Assembly: GCA_033391075.1 (NCBI GenBank) | Contig: JAWPMV010000001.1 | Span: 5,084,001 to 5,148,000 of the forward strand | Direction: 5' to 3' | Source: Bacteroidia bacterium | GTDB taxonomy: Bacteria > Bacteroidota > Bacteroidia > J057 | DNA: 64,000 nucleotides | Part shown: positions 53,785 through 61,248 of the stretch, in pieces | Layout of the letters: each line of letters begins with the position of its first letter | How positions within the stretch are numbered: the first letter of the stretch is position 1 | The notes under the pieces: model-generated | Seen by the model: the letters and a program-made list of their open reading frames with translations, nothing else | Database searches by the model: none | What the model was told of the DNA's origin: nothing | Program-made: the position numbers and the translations under genes

Positions 53785-53792
53785 TATCCTTG
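53785..53792 (+). promoter_or_regulatory. Possible -7 element (TATCCTTG) of the sensor kinase
   Basis: One mismatch to TAnnTTTG, 17 bases before the start codon at 53809 and 70 bases downstream of the direct repeat. The distance is longer than usual for a class II activator site, so a second promoter nearer the repeat is possible. Confidence 0.3.
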
Positions 53793-53808
53793 TCCCAAGT
53801 CCAATAAA

Positions 53809-56800
53809 ATGAAAACTCATTACTTCCACATCCTGCAAAAATTCGGCATACTATCTTTGCTGCTGCTGGAAGTAGTATATCACCACCCTTTACACGCACA
53901 GGTCAATTGGGACAATCCCAGTTTTATCCTCACTACGGATGAAGGCCTTCCTGACAACTATATAAAGAGCATCGCTGAGGACTCCTATGGCTTCTTTTGG
54001 ATAGGTAGCAATAATGGTTTGAGTAGATATGATGGAACCCGCGTTGAAGTCATCAAGAAAGAAGGCCTGCCCCAGGCCTATTATTCAAAATTACTGGTCG
54101 ATAAGAAAAGAGATATCATCTGGCTGGGAAGCTATTTGGGACTATACAATATGGACCTCAAATCCCAAAAAGTAGAACAGTTTACCGTAACAGGGATTAA
54201 AAAAGAATTCGAACATTATGTAAATGCCCTTCACTTGGATAGAAATGATCGGCTATGGGTAGGAAGCCGGAAAGGATTCTATCATGTTGATCTCGAAAGC
54301 CGAGAGTTAAGCTACCACCTCATCCTGGAGGACAGCACCGATTCCAGATTTGGGATGTACAACAACATCCATCATATTTTACAGGACCCTGACAGAGATC
54401 ATATCCTTTGGATAGGAGCAGTCGGGGGATTCTTTAAATATGATATAAATAAGGGGAAAGCCGAATTAATCAAACCCCAACTGGAAAAACTCAAAAGTAG
54501 CAAGATCATTGGCTACCTCTATCAGGATACTTCCTCGCATTACATTTATGCATCCATTCGACCGGGAACCTCTACCCCCAGCCCTTATCAGTATTTAAAG
54601 TTTGATCCCCGACAGGAAAAATTTGTAAAAGGTATATCCATATTTGACACCTGGAGGAGTTACAAGATTTTCCCCCATAGCCAAAATCGCCTGTGTTTTT
54701 CTTCCAATGAAGGCATAGCTGTATACAATACGATAGAGGATAAGATTGAAGAAGTTAGGAAAATGGATCCCAGCTCAGGAAAAAGCTTCCGGATAGAATT
54801 TATGGATAGTTCAGAACGGATTTGGGCAAGTAATGCAAATGGACTTGCTGTTTATGATCCCATTCAGAACCAATGCTTAAGCGCATATTATGAATCAAAT
54901 CTTCCCAAGGCTTATCATGTGATTACAGAGATTTATGTAGAGCCCTCCGGAAGAAAAGTTTACCTGGCTGTTTTTGGCGGCGATGGATTGTATGAATACG
55001 ACCTCAGGAAAAAAAGCTGGAAAATCTATCCGGCTGTGGGTCGGGATGGTCAAATTTTTGATGCAACAGGGGTACAAACAGATAATAAAGGCCGCGTGAT
55101 TGTAATTGCGAACTCGAATACCTATTTCCTTGATAGATCTGCAGGCCTTCTCAAACCCATGAAACTCCCCTTCTCTCTGGAAGAAGCAGGAAGAGGATTG
55201 AAGTTCATTCGCGACAGAAAAGAAAATGCCCTCTGGCTACTATACAGGCGAGGATTATATTACCTCAATCTGGATGAAAACAGTTATAAATCCTGGCCTG
55301 ATTTCCCAGAATTTTGCCCGGAATCTCATACAGCCGCAGCCATGTTTCAAGACAAGAAAGGGAGAATCTGGTTTTCAGGAATATGCGATGGATTCCTTGT
55401 TTTTGATCCCAAAACGGAGGAGGTAAAAAATCAAATGGACTTTCCCATCCTGATTCAAGATTTTTCCAATGCAGAAATTGGAGATATAGCTGAACTGGGC
55501 GATACGGTCTATGTCTTGTCCGAGCTGTTGAAGTTGGCAAAGATACCGGTAGAGGACCTTTCCGCCGAACATAGCCGTTTATTAAACCTAAAAGATCATA
55601 TTCCCAGTGAAAAGTATCCCAATCTTGAAGGTATGAGCGAGCTGGGCTTTGCAGCTGCGACCACTTCCTCCTTTGACCAAAAAGGAAACTACTTTATCCT
55701 AACCACCTTTGGTTTGTTAAAATATAACCCCAAAGATCATAGCACTGAGATCTATAATGAGGGAGAAGGTTTTGTCTTTAAGGATAGGGAACTTAAGGTA
55801 CATGTAGCCGAAAAACTGACTACCATGCCTAATGGCCAAATGGTATATGGGTCCAGAAAAGGTATTCATTTTTTTGATCCCCTGAATTTGAGTAAGGATG
55901 AAAGAATGCCTATCCCCTACATCAGAAACATCGATATCAATGACGAAGCAATAGAAAGTGATTCTGCTTTCTATTTCAAGAAATCTCATTACCTGGAAGC
56001 CGGAGAGTATTATCTGAGTTTCGATTTCTCGGCCATTGATCAGACAAGTTCAAACAAGCGCAAATACAAGCATAAGCTCGAGGGCGTAGATCAGGAGTGG
56101 CGAACCCTGAGAGATAGAAACAGCATTTCTTATCCCAATCTAAAAGGCGGCGAATACACCTTCAAATTGATGGTCAGTAATAAAGATGGGATTTGGAATC
56201 CTCAGGTAGCTACTGCCAGCATAAAGATTGACAAATTTTGGTATGACACCTATTTTGCACGTGCCTTTGGGATTACTTTTCTGATTTGCCTGGCTATACT
56301 TTGGTATCACTATCGGGTAAAGAGAGCAGTAGAGAAAGAGCAAATGAGGACCAGCTTTGAAAAGAAACTGGCGGAGGTAAAAATGAATGCCCTCACGGCT
56401 CAAATGAATCCTCATTTCATCTTCAACAGCCTCAACTCTATCGACTACTTTATCATCAAAAATGAATCCGTCCTGGCCTCCGAATACCTCAATCGTTTCT
56501 CCAGACTGATTCGACTCATCCTCAATAATAGCAGATCCAATTACATCTCCCTGAAAGATGATTTGGATGCATTAAAACTGTATATTGAAATTGAGAGCCT
56601 TAGATTTGACAATAAATTTGAATACGAAGTTAAGGCAAGCAAAAACCTCGATCCCGAATTGATACAAATACCACCTATGCTTTTTCAACCCTATGTAGAA
56701 AACGCGATCTGGCACGGATTGATGCAAAAAGAGGGCTCGGGGAAGATTGAAGTAAAAGTGGAATTGGATGAAAAGGAAGAGCTCATCATAGGTACGATTA

Positions 56801-57015
56801 CAGACAATGGAATCGGAAGAAAAAAAGCTATGGAGCTTAAATCCAAAGGAGTAAACAAAAAGAAAAACAAGTCTATGGGTATGCAGATTACTCACGACAA
56901 AATAGAAGCAATAAATTTTTTACACGATCTAAATGCAAGCGTAAGCATACATGACCTGGTAGATGATGCAGGAATAGCAGCAGGTACTCAGGTTGTATTG
57001 GAGATACCTATTTAG
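53809..57015 (+). CDS. Two-component propeller sensor with LytS-type histidine kinase
   Basis: 1068 residues. Signal peptide (ILSLLLLEVVYHHPLHAQ), then a periplasmic two-component propeller (Reg_prop repeats) to about 690 (DSYGFFWIGSNNGLSRYDG, NDRLWVGSRKGFYHVD and others), a Y_Y_Y domain (about 715-800), one membrane span near 805-825, a short coiled coil, and a His_kinase/HATPase part with H869 in QMNPHFIFNSLNSID and ATP-site residues in YVENAIWHGL and DNGIGRKKA. In this family such receptors often sense glycans or other ligands outside the membrane. The LytTR regulator gene follows 99 bases later and is the likely partner. A LytTR-type repeat lies in its own promoter, which suggests autoregulation. 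Confidence 0.92.
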   Translation: MKTHYFHILQKFGILSLLLLEVVYHHPLHAQVNWDNPSFILTTDEGLPDNYIKSIAEDSYGFFWIGSNNGLSRYDGTRVEVIKKEGLPQAYYSKLLVDKKRDIIWLGSYLGLYNMDLKSQKVEQFTVTGIKKEFEHYVNALHLDRNDRLWVGSRKGFYHVDLESRELSYHLILEDSTDSRFGMYNNIHHILQDPDRDHILWIGAVGGFFKYDINKGKAELIKPQLEKLKSSKIIGYLYQDTSSHYIYASIRPGTSTPSPYQYLKFDPRQEKFVKGISIFDTWRSYKIFPHSQNRLCFSSNEGIAVYNTIEDKIEEVRKMDPSSGKSFRIEFMDSSERIWASNANGLAVYDPIQNQCLSAYYESNLPKAYHVITEIYVEPSGRKVYLAVFGGDGLYEYDLRKKSWKIYPAVGRDGQIFDATGVQTDNKGRVIVIANSNTYFLDRSAGLLKPMKLPFSLEEAGRGLKFIRDRKENALWLLYRRGLYYLNLDENSYKSWPDFPEFCPESHTAAAMFQDKKGRIWFSGICDGFLVFDPKTEEVKNQMDFPILIQDFSNAEIGDIAELGDTVYVLSELLKLAKIPVEDLSAEHSRLLNLKDHIPSEKYPNLEGMSELGFAAATTSSFDQKGNYFILTTFGLLKYNPKDHSTEIYNEGEGFVFKDRELKVHVAEKLTTMPNGQMVYGSRKGIHFFDPLNLSKDERMPIPYIRNIDINDEAIESDSAFYFKKSHYLEAGEYYLSFDFSAIDQTSSNKRKYKHKLEGVDQEWRTLRDRNSISYPNLKGGEYTFKLMVSNKDGIWNPQVATASIKIDKFWYDTYFARAFGITFLICLAILWYHYRVKRAVEKEQMRTSFEKKLAEVKMNALTAQMNPHFIFNSLNSIDYFIIKNESVLASEYLNRFSRLIRLILNNSRSNYISLKDDLDALKLYIEIESLRFDNKFEYEVKASKNLDPELIQIPPMLFQPYVENAIWHGLMQKEGSGKIEVKVELDEKEELIIGTITDNGIGRKKAMELKSKGVNKKKNKSMGMQITHDKIEAINFLHDLNASVSIHDLVDDAGIAAGTQVVLEIPI

Positions 57016-57042
57016 GAAGTCTTCTTGTTTTCAGCTGTTCCA

Positions 57043-57085
57043 GTGTTCCTGTAGTTTTTACAGCAGCACGAGAATACCAGAACAC
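57043..57085. repeat. Extragenic palindromic element B
   Basis: Arms GTGTTC (57043-57048) and GAACAC (57080-57085), with an inner ACAGCAGCACGAGAATAC region related to element A at 49942. It lies between the kinase and regulator genes, where it may act as an mRNA processing or attenuation structure. Confidence 0.5.
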
Positions 57086-57114
57086 CTGAGTACGTGAGCA
57101 CTAAATATGCTACC

Positions 57115-57855
57115 ATGATAAAATCCGTAATACTCGACGACGAAAAGCACTCGGTGGAGACCCTTAAATGGAAAATCGAGAAGTTCTGCCCGGAAGTGGA
57201 AATCGTGGCAACATTTACCAATCCCGAAGAAGCCTTTAATTTTCTTCAAACTGCGAATATCAATCTCTTGTTTATAGATATTGAGATGCCTCGCATGAAT
57301 GGTTTTGAGGTACTTCGAAATCTGGGGAAAGTAAATTTTGATGTCATTTTTACTACCGCCTATGATGAATTTGGGATCAAAGCCATCAAATTCAGTGCGC
57401 TGGATTATTTACTCAAACCCATCCAGACCCAGGAACTTGGACAAGCTATAGAAAAGCACAAGCAAAAATCAGCTCAGCAGATTAGCTCAGAACAACTCAA
57501 AGTACTCTTCAGCAATATAAAAGAAGACAATGAAGCCCCTATAAAGATCGCCTTAGCGACCAAGGAAAGTATAGAGTTTGTCCAACCTCATGAGATCATT
57601 GCCTGCGAAGCAGATAGCAATTATACCCGTGTCTTTCTGGCAGACGGGAGAAAGAAACTCATTTCGAAAACCCTCAAGGAATTTGAAGAACTTTTGGGGG
57701 AACATCATTTCTTCCGCTCTCATCACAGCCATTTAGTTAATACCAACCACATCAAGGAATATGTCAGAACAGAAGGTGGCTATCTGCTTATGACGAATAA
57801 ACTTTCCGTACCCGTCTCCAGATCCAAGCGAGAAGAGATCCTGCGGTTATTCTAA
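57115..57855 (+). CDS. LytTR-family response regulator
   Basis: 246 residues from ATG at 57115 (a GTG at 57094 is an unlikely alternative). Receiver 1-120 with D55 in FIDIEMPRMNG and Lys in LLKPIQTQEL; linker; LytTR DNA-binding domain about 145-245 (ACEADSNYTRVFLADGRK, FFRSHHSHLVNTNHIKEYV). LytTR domains bind pairs of short direct repeats on one DNA face. The two matching repeat pairs at 53681 and 57923 are its proposed targets. It is cotranscribed with the kinase; a terminator follows at 57877. Confidence 0.94.
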   Translation: MIKSVILDDEKHSVETLKWKIEKFCPEVEIVATFTNPEEAFNFLQTANINLLFIDIEMPRMNGFEVLRNLGKVNFDVIFTTAYDEFGIKAIKFSALDYLLKPIQTQELGQAIEKHKQKSAQQISSEQLKVLFSNIKEDNEAPIKIALATKESIEFVQPHEIIACEADSNYTRVFLADGRKKLISKTLKEFEELLGEHHFFRSHHSHLVNTNHIKEYVRTEGGYLLMTNKLSVPVSRSKREEILRLF

Positions 57856-57876
57856 AAATTAGATACTGTGATATTT

Positions 57877-57907
57877 GAGGCTTTGTGGAATTCGACCGCA
57901 AGGCCTC
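57877..57907 (+). terminator. Terminator after the LytTR gene
   Basis: GAGGCTTTGTGG (57877-57888) pairs with CCGCAAGGCCTC (57896-57907) over 12 pairs including two G-U pairs, with a seven-base loop, and is followed by TTT. It ends the kinase/regulator transcript before the cyclase promoter region. Confidence 0.75.
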
Positions 57908-57922
57908 TTTAGCCCCAAGTCT

Positions 57923-57956
57923 TACCAACTACTCAAAATACCTTACCAAGTAATCA
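57923..57956 (+). promoter_or_regulatory. LytTR-type direct repeat upstream of the cyclase gene
   Basis: TACCAACTACTCA (57923-57935) and TACCAAGTAATCA (57944-57956), period 21 bases, the same spacing and the same first half-site as at 53681. It lies 58 bases before the cyclase start, just upstream of a weak -7-like AGTCTTTG (57978-57985), the normal place for an activator. Target of the LytTR regulator by inference. Confidence 0.72.
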
Positions 57957-58014
57957 TTTAGCCCTACAAATATCCTGAGTCTTTGGGATATTGAATCCTA
58001 TAAGATCTATTGTT

Positions 58015-59382
58015 ATGGATAATTACGAACAAAGCCCACAAGCGGAAGAAAAGAAAGATGCCCCCAAGGTTACTTATGTCGGCATGAATCAATCCTTTCC
58101 CTGTTACGACCCCAATTATAGCATCCTCGATGTGTCGATTGAAGAAAGGATTTCTCACGTTCACGAATGTGGCGGAAATGGAAAATGTACGACCTGTCGG
58201 GTGCGGGTATTGGATGGAATGAACAATCTAAGTCCTAAAACGGCCCTGGAGAAAGAGATTGCCCACAAAAGGAAATGGGATCATGGTATTCGCCTCGCAT
58301 GCCAGGCCAAACCCAAGGGCGATGTCGTAGTACAAAGGTTGGTCTGGTCCAGTGCGGAGATTAGCCAACTGCAGACGGAATTTATAGGAGATTCCGGAGG
58401 AGAGGAAAGAGAAATTATCATCCTTTGTTGTGATCTGAGGAACTTTACAGAAATCACCAGTCAGAACCTGGTTTTCGATATGGTGCATATGCTCAATCGT
58501 TTTTACACCTTACTGGGTGATCCCATTTTGGTAAACAATGGCATCATTTATCAGTATGTTGGCGATGAGATTGTAGGCATCTTTGGAACAGCTGGCGGAG
58601 ATGTGGAGAAAAATTGCACCGATGCTATACGAGCAGCATTGGGTATGCAATATGCCCTGGAAAGGCTCAATCAATTTGAACTGAAAGACCTGGGCAACCA
58701 GTTTGACATAGGGATAGGTATCCATTATGGCAAAGCCTACCTCGGACACATGGGCCACCCCAAACACAGACAATTTGCAGTCATTGGCGATCCCATCAAT
58801 ATTGCCAATAGAATACAATCCGAAACCAAAGAAATCGAATCCAAAATCCTGATCTCAGAAGACTTTCTTGCAAAGTTGCCGGATGGTATACTTGAATTGA
58901 AGGAGGAAATGGATTCAACCTTAAAAGGAAAAGAAGACAGTCTGAAGCTCCATGGGGTTAAATCTTTCCGCAAACCCGATATGAATCTGGAAGTACAAGC
59001 TTCTCTGAGTGTTTTATTGAAAGATGAGGAAGGTTTTGCCGAAAGTTTTTACAAAAGGGTATTCGAGAAGGCTCCACAGGTTCGCTCTATGTTCAAAAAC
59101 AATATGACTATCCAGGGCAGACTTCTGACGCATATGCTTGGAGGAATAGTCTATAGCCTGAGTAGACCCGGACACTTGAAATTAGGCCTGAAAAGTTTAG
59201 GAAAAAACCATGCTAAATATGGGGTAATGCCCGCACATTATCCGGTGGTAAAAGAAGCCATGCTCGAAACCATCGAAGCTGAAATGGGAGATTTATACAA
59301 TGAAAACATCGGAGCAGCATGGACCCAGGCATTGGACTTCGTTCTTATGCACATGATACAGGGACATATGAGTAAATTCTGA
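58015..59382 (+). CDS. [2Fe-2S] ferredoxin - class III cyclase - globin fusion
   Basis: 455 residues from ATG at 58015 (an upstream TTG is unlikely). Residues 15-110: plant-type ferredoxin with C52, C58, C61 and C96 (CGGNGKCTTC, then RLACQ). Residues about 125-310: class III adenylate/guanylate cyclase with metal Asp in ILCCDLRNFTEI and VGDEIVGIFG, and VIGDPINIANRI. The Thr/Ser usually before VIGD is Ala, so base specificity is uncertain. Residues about 320-455: flavohemoglobin/Vitreoscilla-like globin (FYKRVFEKAPQVRSMF) with distal Q367 and proximal H399 in NHAKYGVMPAHYPVV. Likely a cytoplasmic second-messenger enzyme gated by redox state and O2/NO. Its promoter carries the LytTR repeat. Confidence 0.85.
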   Translation: MDNYEQSPQAEEKKDAPKVTYVGMNQSFPCYDPNYSILDVSIEERISHVHECGGNGKCTTCRVRVLDGMNNLSPKTALEKEIAHKRKWDHGIRLACQAKPKGDVVVQRLVWSSAEISQLQTEFIGDSGGEEREIIILCCDLRNFTEITSQNLVFDMVHMLNRFYTLLGDPILVNNGIIYQYVGDEIVGIFGTAGGDVEKNCTDAIRAALGMQYALERLNQFELKDLGNQFDIGIGIHYGKAYLGHMGHPKHRQFAVIGDPINIANRIQSETKEIESKILISEDFLAKLPDGILELKEEMDSTLKGKEDSLKLHGVKSFRKPDMNLEVQASLSVLLKDEEGFAESFYKRVFEKAPQVRSMFKNNMTIQGRLLTHMLGGIVYSLSRPGHLKLGLKSLGKNHAKYGVMPAHYPVVKEAMLETIEAEMGDLYNENIGAAWTQALDFVLMHMIQGHMSKF

Positions 59383-59412
59383 TAAACGCCTTTCAACAAA
59401 CAAAGACAAAAA

Positions 59413-59931
59413 ATGAAATACAGAAAAAGGAACGGAGCTCCCAGAGAGCCTTCGAGGGATGGGATTGGGCAGGAATTTCGGCAGATAGCCAGTTCAGAAA
59501 ACCGAGAAAAAGAATTCCTTGAATTCCCCTTTAGTTCCAAGAGACCCAAACTAAACCAGGCCTTAGGTGGCAGATCCCTGGGCCAGAGTCACAAAGACGA
59601 ATTGTATCTGCAGATCATGCGCCTCAAAGGAGGTTCCGAATGTCTACCCAATAAATACGAAGATGCGGAAGTACAACTTAGTCTGGTTGCACGAAGGATT
59701 TGCTCTGCTTATTCTTCCATCCTCGTCGGCAGATATTATGAAGGCCTGCTAGAAGGGATTCCAGTAAAAGCCTTCCTAGCCCAGGTAAGCCTGAATCCGG
59801 ATGAAATTTATCTGGTCATCTCGGTACTTGAAGCCAGAAAAAAAGAAGAGGCAGTTGAATCATATACCCTCCTGGTAGCAAAGGCTCTGGAAGATTGTGT
59901 CAAAGAGAATCAACTATCTCATTTATCCTGA
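59413..59931 (+). CDS. Uncharacterised helical protein downstream of the cyclase
   Basis: 172 residues, start 31 bases after the cyclase stop, same strand. Not recognised. The first 60 residues are basic and probably disordered; the rest is helical (YEDAEVQLSLVARRICSAYSSILVGRYYEGLLEG, then SLNPDEIYLVISVLEARKKEEA). No signal peptide or membrane span. Its place suggests a partner or effector of the cyclase, but no second-messenger binding motif is visible. Confidence 0.6.
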   Translation: MKYRKRNGAPREPSRDGIGQEFRQIASSENREKEFLEFPFSSKRPKLNQALGGRSLGQSHKDELYLQIMRLKGGSECLPNKYEDAEVQLSLVARRICSAYSSILVGRYYEGLLEGIPVKAFLAQVSLNPDEIYLVISVLEARKKEEAVESYTLLVAKALEDCVKENQLSHLS

Positions 59932-60004
59932 TCGGTATGGGATAATAGAAAAATTATTTAATGTGTATCTTTTCTGCAGTTGTCTGTTTCGATAGGCAAC
60001 TGTT

Positions 60005-60379
60005 TCACTTTTGAAGATACCCCCTTTCCAGCCGCAGAAATTCCACCATTTCTGAAGCGCTCCCAGGCGAATTAGGCGGGGGAACAAAATATTCAAAGTA
60101 ACCATGTGCTCGCATAAACTCCTTTTGCCCGTTTACATGGCTGAGAAAAGCTTCCTTATTGGCATAGCGCTCATAAAAAAGCACCTCTAATTGGCTAGGA
60201 GTAGGTTTGGAAACTAAATCTATGTCCCACATGGGTCTATGGATCAAATAACTAAGCGTCCCAGGCTCATTTCGAGCCCGCTCCTCAAATTGAACCAGAA
60301 CTTTCTCCGCTTCTTTCTGGTATCCATTTTTGATTTTCCATCGTGAAATCAGATGTACTTCCTCTGAAGATTTTTCCAT
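60005..60379 (-). CDS. Antibiotic-biosynthesis-monooxygenase (ABM) domain protein
   Basis: 124 residues, one dimeric alpha+beta barrel of the ABM type: HLISRWKIKNGYQKEAEKVL strand-helix start, GTLSYLIHR, VLFYERYANKEAFLSHVNG and a C-terminal helix. Members are small cofactor-free monooxygenases or quinol/heme-handling proteins. Convergent with the 59413 gene; divergent from the amidotransferase gene at 60487. Substrate unknown. Confidence 0.78.
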   Translation of the reverse strand: MEKSSEEVHLISRWKIKNGYQKEAEKVLVQFEERARNEPGTLSYLIHRPMWDIDLVSKPTPSQLEVLFYERYANKEAFLSHVNGQKEFMRAHGYFEYFVPPPNSPGSASEMVEFLRLERGYLQK

Positions 60380-60486
60380 GACTTCTGCCTTAAATTCGAC
60401 AATACTAATATTTCGACCTCTAGTAATTTAGTCCTTTTATGGCAAAAAAAGTAGCTTAGCTTTCGTATAAATTTCAACCCTCACTC

Positions 60487-61182
60487 ATGGCAAAGAAAAT
60501 TGGACTTCTGATTTGTGATCATGTCCTGAAACAATACGTTCACATTAATGGCAGCTATCCGGAAATGTTCAGGAAACTACTCCCGAAGCTTGAGATGGTG
60601 GATTATTTCGTCTGTGATGGTCAATTCCCGGATAGCATAGAAGCCTGCGATGGCTATTTGGCTAGCGGTTCCAAATATTCGGTTTATGAAGAGGTCGATT
60701 GGATCATTCAGCTCAAGGAATTTGTTAGCCAGCTTGATCAGGCAAAAAAGAAATTTGTGGGAGTCTGTTTTGGTCATCAACTCCTCGCAGAATCGACGGG
60801 AGGTAAGGTGGAAAAATCAGCGAAGGGATGGTGCGTAGGTGTCCACAGTTTTGATATGATCCAGGAGAAGGATTGGATGAGAGAAAAGGAAGCCCCCCTC
60901 AATATCCTCATGATGTGTCAGGATCAGGTTCATAAGCTCCCTCCAGATACAGAAGTCCTGGCTACAGGGCCTACGGTTGAATACGCCATCATTCAGAAAG
61001 GAGATCATATGCTAGGCATTCAGGGGCATCCCGAATTTTCGAAAGCCTATGACAGAAAGCTCATGGAAGATCGGGTGGAAAGGATGGGGAGGGAAACTGT
61101 CCAAAAAGGTTTGAAGAGTCTTGAGAAAGATCCACATAGAGCTCTTTTTTCGCAATGGATCACGGATTTCCTCCAAACCTAA
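60487..61182 (+). CDS. Class I glutamine amidotransferase (GuaA-like stand-alone)
   Basis: 231 residues. Triad: C94 in GVCFGHQLL, H181 and E183 in IQGHPEF. A stand-alone glutaminase of the type often annotated GMP synthase-like amidotransferase, with no synthetase domain. Related enzymes hydrolyse gamma-glutamyl compounds. An ATG at 60487 follows a poly-T stretch; no strong RBS. Role open. Confidence 0.85.
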   Translation: MAKKIGLLICDHVLKQYVHINGSYPEMFRKLLPKLEMVDYFVCDGQFPDSIEACDGYLASGSKYSVYEEVDWIIQLKEFVSQLDQAKKKFVGVCFGHQLLAESTGGKVEKSAKGWCVGVHSFDMIQEKDWMREKEAPLNILMMCQDQVHKLPPDTEVLATGPTVEYAIIQKGDHMLGIQGHPEFSKAYDRKLMEDRVERMGRETVQKGLKSLEKDPHRALFSQWITDFLQT

Positions 61183-61192
61183 AAAAGAAGAA

Positions 61193-61224
61193 CTCTCACC
61201 GATGCGAAACATCAGGAGAGCTCT
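61193..61224 (+). terminator. Imperfect hairpin after the amidotransferase gene
   Basis: CTCTCACCGATG (61193-61204) against CATCAGGAGAG (61210-61220), with mismatches, forms an imperfect stem closing a CGAAA loop. It lies between convergent genes. The T-run is short (CTCTTATG), so confidence is modest. Confidence 0.4.
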
Positions 61225-61248
61225 TATGTCCATCTATGTTAGCTAATT

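Noticed and set aside
57094-57114. GTG start for the LytTR regulator.
   Set aside because: The receiver domain begins directly at the ATG at 57115, and the extra residues lie in an extragenic repeat.
57991-58014. A longer start (TTG) for the cyclase-globin gene.
   Set aside because: It adds eight residues with no family match; the ATG at 58015 is preferred.
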